Source: DASUAS01 sp963819475 (GTDB lineage: Bacteria > Actinomycetota > Acidimicrobiia > IMCC26256 > DASPTH01). From it: a DNA stretch of 64,000 bases. The notes under the pieces are model-generated. The model was not told the DNA's origin. It made no database searches and saw only the letters and a list, made by a program, of their open reading frames with translations. This document shows, piece by piece, positions 16,245-23,077 of this stretch. A program made the translations under genes and the position numbers. The first letter of the stretch is position 1, and every line of letters starts with the position of its first letter. The DNA lies in the NCBI GenBank assembly GCA_963819475.1, contig CAWFWE010000011.1, forward strand, positions 210,666 to 274,665. Reading direction: 5' to 3'.

Positions 16245-18434
16245 TCAGGACCCGCCGACCGTCGCCGGCTCCTCCTCCACCGCCAGGCGAGCCAGCTCGG
16301 CGTCGACATCGGGCCCGGCCTCGACGTGCAGGCGCGGGATGAGCCGGTCGAGCCAGCGCGGGAACCACCAGTTCCGGTCGCCCAGGAGCTCCATCGTGGC
16401 GGGCACGAGCACCATGCGCACGACGGTGGCGTCGACCAGGATGGCCGTGGCCAGACCGAGGCCGAACAGCTTGAGCGTGGTCGCGTCGGCGAGGACGAAG
16501 CTGCCGAACACGGTGACCATGATGAGCGCCGCCGCCGTGATCACCCGCGCGGTCGACGTGAGACCGTCGGCCACCGCGAGCGCGTTGTCGCCGGTGCGGT
16601 CGTACTCCTCGCGGATGCGCGAGAGCAGGAAGACCTCGTAGTCCATCGAGAGCCCGAAGAGGATGGCGAACATCATCATCGGGATGAACGGGGCGATCGG
16701 CCCGGTCTGCTCCACCCCGAACACGCCCTTGAGCCAGCCCCACTCGAACACTGCGACCACCACGCCGTAGGCCGCGCCGATCGAGAGCAGGTTCATGATC
16801 ACCGCCTTGAGCGGCACGAGCAGGCTGCGGAACACCGCCATCAGCAGGAGGAAGCTCAGCACGAGCACCGCGCCGATGAAGACGGGCAGACGCGCCGCCA
16901 ACCGTTCGGAGACGTCGATGCTCGACGCCGTGAGCCCGCCCACGTGCACCGTCACGTCGGAGCCACGCAATGCGTCGGGGATCACGCGGTCGCGCAGCTC
17001 GGCCACGAGGTCGGTCGTGCTCTGCGACTGCGGTGCGCTGCGCGGGATCACGCGGATCACCGCGGCATCGCCCGCCGGATTGGGCGAGGCCGGCGACACG
17101 GCGGCAACGTCGGGTGTCTCACCGAGACGCGTGACCAGCGTGTCCAGGGCGGCGGTGTCGGTGCCCTTCGGGAACTCCGCGGCCAGGATCAGCGGACCGT
17201 TGAACCCGGGACCGAAGCCGTCGGCGACCAGGTCGTACGCGCGCCGGGTGGTGTCGCTCGTCGGGTTGCCGCCGGAGTCAGGGAAGGCCAGGCGCATCGA
17301 CAGGAGCGGCAGCGCCAGCGCGACCAGGATCACCAGCCCGCCGGCGAGCGCCGGCCAGGGGCGCCGTTGCACGACCCGGCTCCACCGGAACCAGAGACCC
17401 TGCTCGCGCGGCTTGGGGGCGCGAGCCCGCCGGATGGAGAACCGGTCGATGGCACGCCCGGCGAAGCCCAGGACCGCGGGCAACAGGGTGATCGACGCCA
17501 CCATCACGACGGCCACGGTGATCGAGGTGCCGACGGCCATGCCGTTCACGAAGTCGACGCCCATGAGGAACAGACCGAGCAACGAGATGATCACGGTGCA
17601 GCCGGCGAACACGACGGCGCGGCCGGCGGTGTCGATGGCGCGCACCACCGCGTGCTCGGGCTCGAAGCCCTCGGCGAGGCCCTGCCGGTAGCGGGTGACG
17701 ATGAACAGCGCGTAGTCGATGCCGACCCCGATGCCGATCATCGACGCGAGCTGGGTCCCGAAGTCGGGCGTGGCGATGACGTGCGAGAGGAGCTCGACCA
17801 GCCCGATCCCGATCCCGATGCCGAACAGCGCCACGAGGATCGGGAGACCCATCGCGATCAGCGATCCGAACGCGACCAGCAGGATCACGATCGCGGCAAG
17901 GATACCGATGAGCTCGGCCGGTCCGAGGCCGCCAAATTCCTGGAACATGCGCCCGCCCAGCGCCACCCGCACGCCCTCCCCGGTGGCGTCGTCGGCCAGG
18001 CGGCGGATGTCGGCGATGGTGGCGTCGGGGATCTTCTCGGCCGTGCGGTCGAACTGCACCGTCGCGTACGCCACGTCGCCCCCGCGCGCAACCTGCCGGG
18101 CACCCTCGGCGGCGTACGGGCTCACCACCGACGTCACGTGCGGGACCTCCGCCACGTCGGCGAACAGCGCCTCCATGTGCCGCTGCACGGCCGGATTCGC
18201 CACGCCGCGGGCGGCGGCGAAGACGAGCTGACCCTCGTCACCCGCCTGGGCCGGGAAGCGCGACTGCAGGAGGTCGGTGGCCCGTTGCGACTCGGTGCCC
18301 GAGAGATGGAAGCCCTGCGAGAACGTGGCGCCGACGCTCGACCCGATGGCACTCACGGCCACCAGCGCCACGATCCACAGGACCACGACCCGTCGCCGAC
18401 GCCGGTAGCTCCATGCGGCCAGTCGTTGCAGCAT
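16245..18434 (-). CDS. MMPL/RND family membrane exporter
   Basis: A 729-aa MMPL protein with an N-terminal basic cytosolic tip (RRRRRV), a first transmembrane helix (VVLWIVALVAVSAIG), two large extracytoplasmic domains and two clusters of membrane helices, each with an MMPL signature (IGIGVGIDYALFIVTRYR; FGLSMDYEVFLLSRIREEY). The G-x3-D-Y/F-R motifs that carry proton relay in MmpL proteins are present in both halves. It likely exports a lipid or hydrophobic compound. ATG 18434 is selected for its upstream GGGAG and fit to the family; an upstream in-frame extension would cross the palindromic operator. The divergent MarR gene is the probable regulator. Confidence 0.9.
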   Translation of the reverse strand: MLQRLAAWSYRRRRRVVVLWIVALVAVSAIGSSVGATFSQGFHLSGTESQRATDLLQSRFPAQAGDEGQLVFAAARGVANPAVQRHMEALFADVAEVPHVTSVVSPYAAEGARQVARGGDVAYATVQFDRTAEKIPDATIADIRRLADDATGEGVRVALGGRMFQEFGGLGPAELIGILAAIVILLVAFGSLIAMGLPILVALFGIGIGIGLVELLSHVIATPDFGTQLASMIGIGVGIDYALFIVTRYRQGLAEGFEPEHAVVRAIDTAGRAVVFAGCTVIISLLGLFLMGVDFVNGMAVGTSITVAVVMVASITLLPAVLGFAGRAIDRFSIRRARAPKPREQGLWFRWSRVVQRRPWPALAGGLVILVALALPLLSMRLAFPDSGGNPTSDTTRRAYDLVADGFGPGFNGPLILAAEFPKGTDTAALDTLVTRLGETPDVAAVSPASPNPAGDAAVIRVIPRSAPQSQSTTDLVAELRDRVIPDALRGSDVTVHVGGLTASSIDVSERLAARLPVFIGAVLVLSFLLLMAVFRSLLVPLKAVIMNLLSIGAAYGVVVAVFEWGWLKGVFGVEQTGPIAPFIPMMMFAILFGLSMDYEVFLLSRIREEYDRTGDNALAVADGLTSTARVITAAALIMVTVFGSFVLADATTLKLFGLGLATAILVDATVVRMVLVPATMELLGDRNWWFPRWLDRLIPRLHVEAGPDVDAELARLAVEEEPATVGGS

Positions 18435-18475
18435 CCTGTGCTCCCTCGCCGAAATCGGGGTAACATGCAGATGAA

Positions 18476-18494
18476 CGAACCAATCATTGGTTCG
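18476..18494. promoter_or_regulatory. 19-bp perfect palindrome, probable MarR operator
   Basis: CGAACCAAT-C-ATTGGTTCG forms perfect 9-bp arms about a single central base. It lies between the divergent MMPL (start 18434) and MarR (start 18527) genes, 41 and 32 bp from their starts. Size, symmetry and position match the operators of MarR-type dimers that repress an efflux gene and themselves. Binding by the adjacent gene product is inferred. Confidence 0.75.
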
Positions 18495-18526
18495 CTCAAC
18501 CATTGACCCTAGCACAGGAGTCGGCG

Positions 18527-18964
18527 ATGTCCAGTCCGGGGGGCGATCAGGAGGTGGCCCGTGAGGTGCTGCACCGCCTGATCGGAGTGGTGCAGATCAT
18601 GAAGCGGCACGTGAGCGCGGTGGCCGCAGAGTTCGATCTCACGCTGTCACAGCTCGACGCCTTGAAGAACCTCGGCGAGCCGTGCTCGCAACGGGAGCTC
18701 GCGCAGTCCCTGCACTTCGACGCGTCCAATGTGACCGACATCGTCGATCGCCTCGAGGAACGCGGCCTGGTCTCGCGCACGATCGACCCGTCGGACCGGC
18801 GCGTCCGCAGGCTGGTGGTCACCGCCGATGGAGAGGCACTGCGCCGGAAGCTGTTCGAGCGGGCGCTCGACGAGGCGCCGATCCAGTCGTTGACGTCAGC
18901 GGAGCTGCTGCAGCTGCGCGACCTGCTCGCAAAGATCGCGCCGGCGGTCGAGCTGCCGATCTAG
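18527..18964 (+). CDS. MarR family transcriptional regulator
   Basis: A 145-aa winged-helix regulator: dimerisation helix at the N-terminus (EVLHRLIGVVQIMKRHV), recognition region CSQRELAQSLHFDASNVTDIVDRLEERG at about residues 60-90, and the wing IDPSDRRVRRLVVTADG. ATG 18527 is preceded by AGGAG. It is divergent from the MMPL exporter with a perfect palindrome between. Its stop overlaps the convergent isochorismatase-fold gene by 4 bp. A role as local repressor of the exporter is the simplest reading. Confidence 0.9.
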   Translation: MSSPGGDQEVAREVLHRLIGVVQIMKRHVSAVAAEFDLTLSQLDALKNLGEPCSQRELAQSLHFDASNVTDIVDRLEERGLVSRTIDPSDRRVRRLVVTADGEALRRKLFERALDEAPIQSLTSAELLQLRDLLAKIAPAVELPI

Positions 18965-19575
18965 CTCCAGACGTCGACGAGCTCGTCGGTCGTGCAGATC
19001 TTGGCGACCAGCGAGAGCGTGTTCTGGATGATCACGTCGGTGTAGTCGGCGGGGTGACCGGTGATCGCATCGCGCGCGATCACCACGTTGAACCCGGCGT
19101 TGACGCAGTCGAACGTCGCGTTCGGGATGGCGACGTTCGTCGACACGCCTGCGATGACGACCGTCTTCGCCCCGAGGTTGCGGAGCAGCGTGGGCACATC
19201 GGTGCCGTTCACGGGGGACAGGCCGCCGATGCGAGTGGAGAAGAGGTCGCTGTCGGCGGCTTCGATCCCGTCGACCAGCTCGGTGCCCTCACTCCCGGGG
19301 AGCATCGTCACCGGCCGCTTGGCTGTGCCGGCGAACAGCGGCGCGTTGGTGCTCGCCCCCCGCCGGTCGGCACGCGTGGCCGCGATGCAGTGCAGGACAC
19401 CGCACCCGGCGTCGCGACCGACCTTCACGATCCGGCCGACGTTCTCGATCATGCCGGTCGCCCGGGCCGACGCCGCGAGCGCGGGGAGCAGGCTGAGGTC
19501 GCCGATGACGCCCTTCTGGCATTCCTGGGTGAGCACCACCGTGCTGTCGGGTACGACGAGGTCTGCGAGCTGCAT
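18961..19575 (-). CDS. Isochorismatase-fold (cysteine hydrolase-like) protein lacking the usual cysteine
   Basis: A 204-aa protein of the isochorismatase superfamily: N-terminal VVLTQECQKGVIGD, a central VLHCIAATRADRRG, and a C-terminal VIAGVSTNVAIPNATFDC. In the cysteine hydrolases the last block reads with Cys after N-V; here it is Ala. The N-terminal acid is Glu rather than Asp. True isochorismatases also lack the cysteine, so activity is not excluded, but an amidase-type mechanism is unlikely. ATG 19575 precedes the first conserved strand. It forms a probable unit with the small gene and TerC upstream on the same strand. Confidence 0.78.
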   Translation of the reverse strand: MQLADLVVPDSTVVLTQECQKGVIGDLSLLPALAASARATGMIENVGRIVKVGRDAGCGVLHCIAATRADRRGASTNAPLFAGTAKRPVTMLPGSEGTELVDGIEAADSDLFSTRIGGLSPVNGTDVPTLLRNLGAKTVVIAGVSTNVAIPNATFDCVNAGFNVVIARDAITGHPADYTDVIIQNTLSLVAKICTTDELVDVWS

Positions 19576-19585
19576 AGGCGGAACG

Positions 19586-19867
19586 CTATCCCGAGAAGCC
19601 CAACCCGGGCTGGTGGGCGGGGGGCTCCGCGGGCGCCGCACCGTCGTCGGCGGGGTGCTCGACGACCGCGATCACGCGGGCCTGCATGAAGCGTGCGGTG
19701 CGCACCACCTCGCCGGTACGAGTCACCTCGGTGACCTCGACGATGCCCCGACCGGTCGTGGTCTCCACCCGGCGGCCGGCGCGGGTGGCCACGATCTCGT
19801 AGGTACGGGTCTCGCCGCCGCCCAGCTCCACGACGATCTCGACCCGGTCACCCTTCACGAGCGACAT
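19586..19867 (-). CDS. Small protein of unknown function downstream of the TerC-family gene
   Basis: A 93-aa protein that starts inside the last codons of the TerC gene (20-bp overlap, different frame). Residues 1-70 alternate beta-prone segments (DRVEIVVELGGGETRTYEIV, RGIVEVTEVTRTGEVVRTARF), compatible with a small beta-barrel. The tail is Pro/Ala-rich. No family recognised. ATG 19867 has no other in-frame competitor that keeps the beta pattern. Coupling to TerC implies co-expression under the Mn riboswitch. Confidence 0.6.
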   Translation of the reverse strand: MSLVKGDRVEIVVELGGGETRTYEIVATRAGRRVETTTGRGIVEVTEVTRTGEVVRTARFMQARVIAVVEHPADDGAAPAEPPAHQPGLGFSG

Positions 19868-20810
19868 GATCCCCGATCTTCGCCGCCTCCGCACGTTTGC
19901 TGCGCGCCACGCTGGCGGCGATCGCCACCACGAGGATGGCGACGATGACACCGAGCGACAGCAGCGTGTCCGTGTGCCACCAGTGCGACAGCGCCATCTT
20001 GATGCCGACGAACACGAGGATCGCGCCCAGTGCGTGAGCCAGGTAGTGGAAGCGTTCACGGGCGTCGCCCAGCAGGAAGTACATGGCGCGGAGGCCCAGG
20101 ATGGCGAACGCGTTCGACGAGAACACGATGAACGGCTCGCGCGACACCGCCAGGATCGCGGGCACGCTGTCGACCGCGAACACCACGTCGGTCACCTCTA
20201 CCACTACGAGCGCGGCCAGCAGCGGGGTGGCCACCCACTTGCCCGCCTTCCGCAGCAGGAAGTGTTGACCGTCGAGCTCCGGCTGGACGGGGAGGAAGCG
20301 CCCGAGCAGCTTGACCGCGCGGTCGTGGCCCTTCGTGCCCTCGTCGTCGCGGTGGCGCAACACCTTGATGCCCGAGAAGACGAGCACCAGACCGAAGATG
20401 AGGAGCATCCACCAGAAGCGGTCGATCAGCGCGGTGCCGGCGAAGATGAACACCGCGCGCATCGCCAGCGCGCCGAAGATGCCCCAGAAGAGCACCCGGT
20501 GCTGGTAGCGGGCCGGGATCGCGAACGACGAGAAGATGACCGCCCACACGAAGACGTTGTCGATGCTCAGCGACTTCTCGATCACGTAGCCGCTCAGGTA
20601 CTCGCTGAACGCCTGCCCGCCCCACATGAGCAGGATGACCACCGAGAAGCCGAGACCGCAGGCAACCCAGACCGCGGACTCGACCAGCGCGTGCTTCGCG
20701 GTGGGCTCCTTGTTGCCGCGGTGCAGCAGGAGGTCGGCCGTGAGCAGGGCCACGATCAGCCCGAGCAGTGCGGCCCAGTGCCACAGGCTGACGTCGATGC
20801 CGAGATCCAT
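19848..20810 (-). CDS. TerC/Alx family integral membrane protein (probable Mn2+ exporter)
   Basis: A 320-aa polytopic membrane protein of the TerC family. Visible signatures: SLSIDNVFVWAVIFSSF with the Asp-Asn pair, VEVTDVVFAVDSVPAILAVS with acidic residues in the membrane, and a late AILGLRAMYFLL helix. These acidic intramembrane residues are typical of TerC/Alx proteins implicated in Mn2+ efflux. ATG 20810 is preceded by AAGGA at 9 bp. The leader contains a yybP-ykoY riboswitch, a well-known partner of this family. The frame is open further upstream, but that part is riboswitch RNA, not protein. Confidence 0.92.
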   Translation of the reverse strand: MDLGIDVSLWHWAALLGLIVALLTADLLLHRGNKEPTAKHALVESAVWVACGLGFSVVILLMWGGQAFSEYLSGYVIEKSLSIDNVFVWAVIFSSFAIPARYQHRVLFWGIFGALAMRAVFIFAGTALIDRFWWMLLIFGLVLVFSGIKVLRHRDDEGTKGHDRAVKLLGRFLPVQPELDGQHFLLRKAGKWVATPLLAALVVVEVTDVVFAVDSVPAILAVSREPFIVFSSNAFAILGLRAMYFLLGDARERFHYLAHALGAILVFVGIKMALSHWWHTDTLLSLGVIVAILVVAIAASVARSKRAEAAKIGDHVAREG

Positions 20811-20819
20811 TGGGGTCCG

Positions 20820-20849
20820 TCCTTCGGAGTGCGCTGACACGTCCGAAGG
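20820..20849 (-). promoter_or_regulatory. Expression platform: hairpin that can mask the TerC ribosome binding site
   Basis: On the minus strand CCTTCGGA (20849-20842) is followed 13 nt later by its exact complement TCCGAAGG (20828-20821), which contains the start of the Shine-Dalgarno AAGGA (20824-20820). The upstream arm is also the 3' strand of the riboswitch closing stem (pairing with GAAGG at 20950-20946). The two pairings exclude each other, so ligand binding should free the ribosome binding site. This gives a translational ON switch, readable directly from the bases. Confidence 0.75.
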
Positions 20850-20956
20850 TCTCTCCCACCTCGATCCGGTGACGAGGCACGGTGCGCCGGGCACGCTCGT
20901 GACGAGCAGGTGCCGTGATGACGACGACCGCTGACGGGATACTCCCCTTCTCCGCT
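20842..20956 (-). promoter_or_regulatory. yybP-ykoY (Mn2+) riboswitch aptamer
   Basis: The minus-strand leader of the TerC gene carries the hallmark conserved words in the right order and spacing: GAAGGGGAGTA near the 5' side (20950-20940), a central ATCACGG element, and GAGACCTTCG on the 3' side (about 20853-20844). GAAGG and CCTTC close the long basal stem, bringing the two conserved loops together as in the Mn2+-sensing yybP-ykoY family. Linkage to a TerC/Alx gene supports it strongly. Confidence 0.88.
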
Positions 20957-21024
20957 CAGTCTACGTGACGAGTCCACCTGGTGCCGTCGACGGGACGGGT
21001 GACCCGGGCGTAGCGTCCCGGCCC

Positions 21025-21999
21025 ATGGACTTCACCGCGCGCAGGGTCGTCACCGGTCATGATGCGGAAGGGCGGGACGTGATCCTCTCGGACGATCGTC
21101 CGCCGGGGACCATCGAGGCGGACGGCTTCGGCCTCGCGCACTGGTTGTGGCTCGACGGCGCGCCCGCGACGGTCGACGACGGCGGCGACGTCCCCGCGGG
21201 TCCGCCGGTCCTGGAGCCACCGCCCGGCGGCTGCGCGGTGCTTCTGATCCGCTTCCCCGGCGGCGGCGACTGGATCCGGGTCGACGGCGACGACCCCGAC
21301 CGTCCCGGCATGCACGCCACCGACACCCTCGACTTCATGGTCGTGCTCGACGGTCGCATCGTGCTCGGCCTCGACGACGGCGAGCACGAGCTCGGGCCCG
21401 GCGACGTCGTCGTGCAGCGCGGCAACCTGCACCGGTGGCGGGTGGCCGGCGACGCACCCTGCACGTACGTCGTGTGCATGGTCCGACCGGATCCCGCGGC
21501 GGCGCCGGATCCCACCGCGGCGCTGGCGGCGGCGAGCGCCACCGGCGCCGGCCGCCCCCGGCGGCTCGTGGCCGCCACCCGCGAGGACGGCACGTCGTAC
21601 GCGGCAGCCGACGGCTCCCCGCCGTGCGCGCTCTCACCGGGGGCCGACGACGGGGTCGCGCTGGTCGAGCTCTGGCAGTCCGGGGGTCCGCTGGCGTCAC
21701 CGGAGCAGGGCGGCGACCCCGAGGGCGGTTGGGTGCTCGAGCCCCGCGGCGGCGGGGTGGCCTTCCGGTGGGTGCGGCTCCCCGCGGGGCACGACCCCGG
21801 AGCGGCGGGGTGGCACACGACCGCCACCATCGACGTCGACATCGTGCTGTCGGGCCGGCTCGAGCTGGCGCTGCCCGGGACCGAGCCGGTGGTGATCGGG
21901 CCGGGCGAGGCGGTGGTGCAACGTGGCACGCACCACAAGTGGCAACCGGTCGGCGACGAAGCGGTCGAGTTCGTGGCGCTGATGCTCGCCGTAGGCTGA
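21025..21999 (+). CDS. Bicupin protein (two cupin domains)
   Basis: A 324-aa protein with two related cupin barrels. Domain 1 has MHATDTLDFMVVLDGRIVL and GPGDVVVQRGNLHRW (about residues 95-145). Domain 2 has WHTTATIDVDIVLSGRLEL and GPGEAVVQRGTHHKW (about 270-310). Both keep a first-motif His and a second-motif His but lack the full H-x-H...E set, so metal binding may be weak. ATG 21025 is 8 bp after TAGCGT, suggesting a leaderless mRNA. It is divergent from the riboswitch-controlled TerC unit and followed after 5 bp by an enoyl-CoA hydratase. Function unknown; small-molecule binding or isomerisation is likely. Confidence 0.8.
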   Translation: MDFTARRVVTGHDAEGRDVILSDDRPPGTIEADGFGLAHWLWLDGAPATVDDGGDVPAGPPVLEPPPGGCAVLLIRFPGGGDWIRVDGDDPDRPGMHATDTLDFMVVLDGRIVLGLDDGEHELGPGDVVVQRGNLHRWRVAGDAPCTYVVCMVRPDPAAAPDPTAALAAASATGAGRPRRLVAATREDGTSYAAADGSPPCALSPGADDGVALVELWQSGGPLASPEQGGDPEGGWVLEPRGGGVAFRWVRLPAGHDPGAAGWHTTATIDVDIVLSGRLELALPGTEPVVIGPGEAVVQRGTHHKWQPVGDEAVEFVALMLAVG

Positions 22000-22004
22000 C
22001 GCCC

Positions 22005-22757
22005 GTGCTGCAGATCGACGACCACGACCGCGCCCGCCTCATCACCTTCGACCGCCCCGATCGCGCGAACGCGTTCAACGAGGAGCTCTACCACGCGTCG
22101 GCCGACGCACTGCGCGCCGCGGCAGCCGACGATGCGGTCGGCGCGGTCGTGTTCACCGGCGCGGGCAAGGCGTTCTGCGCCGGCACCGACCTGCGCGAGA
22201 TGGCCGAGGCGGTCCCCGACGACGCGGCGACCGCGCGACCTGACCGCTCGGGCTTCCCGGCCTTCGTCGACAGGCTCCAGGACTTCCCCAAGCCCGTGCT
22301 CGCAGCGGTGAACGGCGCGGCGGTCGGCCTCGGCTTCACCATGCTCGCCCACTGCGACCTGGTGCTCGTGTCGGACCGGGCGCGCCTGCTGGCACCGTTC
22401 ACGAACATGGGGGTGGCACCGGAGGCCGCGAGCAGCTACCTGCTCCCCCGCCGCATGGGACGCCAGCAGGCCTCGCTCTCACTGTTCACCTCCGACTGGA
22501 TCACCGCCGAGCAGGCCGTCGCCACCGGGCTCGCGATCAGGCAGTGCGCACCCGACGCGCTGGTGCCGGAGACGCTCGCGCTGGCCGCCCGCATCGCGTC
22601 GAAGCCGCTGCCGTCGCTCATGGCGACCAAGCGCCTGCTGCTCGACGCCGAACGCGAGGGCATCGCGCGCGCCCGGGAGCTCGAGAACCAGGCCTTCGCC
22701 GAGCTGCTCGCGCTCCCGAACGCACGCGATGGCGTACTCGGGCAGCTGGAAGGTTGA
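22005..22757 (+). CDS. Enoyl-CoA hydratase/isomerase family protein
   Basis: A 250-aa crotonase-fold protein: ARLITFDRPDRANAFN, VVFTGAGKAFCAGTDLREMAEA, AAVNGAAVGLGFTMLAHCDLVLVSD, and FTNMGVAPEAASSYLLPRRMG. The last block keeps an acidic residue (PEAAS) at the usual second catalytic position. GTG 22005 follows the bicupin stop by 5 bp, implying one transcript. The family includes hydratases and isomerases; the exact reaction is not determined. The short N-terminus (VLQIDDHDRARL) is normal. Confidence 0.88.
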   Translation: MLQIDDHDRARLITFDRPDRANAFNEELYHASADALRAAAADDAVGAVVFTGAGKAFCAGTDLREMAEAVPDDAATARPDRSGFPAFVDRLQDFPKPVLAAVNGAAVGLGFTMLAHCDLVLVSDRARLLAPFTNMGVAPEAASSYLLPRRMGRQQASLSLFTSDWITAEQAVATGLAIRQCAPDALVPETLALAARIASKPLPSLMATKRLLLDAEREGIARARELENQAFAELLALPNARDGVLGQLEG

Positions 22758-22786
22758 CCTGCGCCCTGATCGGGCACAACGGGAGG

Positions 22787-23077
22787 ATGGCGAACATCAA
22801 GGACGGTCTGGACCGCCGCATCTGGCAGCTCGTCGCCACCGCCGCGGGCATGGCCGCGGCGACCACGGTGCGCCGGCTCGCGGTCACCACGTGGCGGACC
22901 GCCAAGCACGAGGACCCGCCCGAGAACCCGGCCGCCCGCGACGTCGGCTGGCGCGACGCCCTGACCTGGGCGGTCGCCATCGGCGTCGGCGCCAGCGTGG
23001 CACGTGTGGTCGCCCAGCGCGGGGCGGCGAAGGCGTGGGAGCGGGCGACGGGCGACCCGCCGCCGATCGCGAGCTAA
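22787..23077 (+). CDS. DUF4235 domain-containing small protein
   Basis: A 96-aa protein with the DUF4235 pattern: a first hydrophobic segment (LVATAAGMAAATTVRRLA), a central WRTAKHEDPPENPAARDVGWRD, a second hydrophobic segment (ALTWAVAIGVGASVARVVAQRGAA) and a closing W-E-R-A-T-G-D-P-P. It is probably a two-helix membrane protein of actinobacteria with unknown role. ATG 22787 is within GGGAGGATGG. It follows the hydratase by 29 bp and converges with the ligase gene, whose stop overlaps its end by 4 bp. Confidence 0.82.
   Translation: MANIKDGLDRRIWQLVATAAGMAAATTVRRLAVTTWRTAKHEDPPENPAARDVGWRDALTWAVAIGVGASVARVVAQRGAAKAWERATGDPPPIAS

Noticed and set aside
15081..18506. 1141-residue plus-strand frame
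   Set aside because: Antisense shadow of the thiolase and MMPL genes with His/Arg/Asp-rich low-complexity composition and no recognisable domain.
20811..20894. N-terminal extension of the TerC protein
   Set aside because: The stretch is the riboswitch and its expression platform, not protein-coding; ATG 20810 has the RBS.
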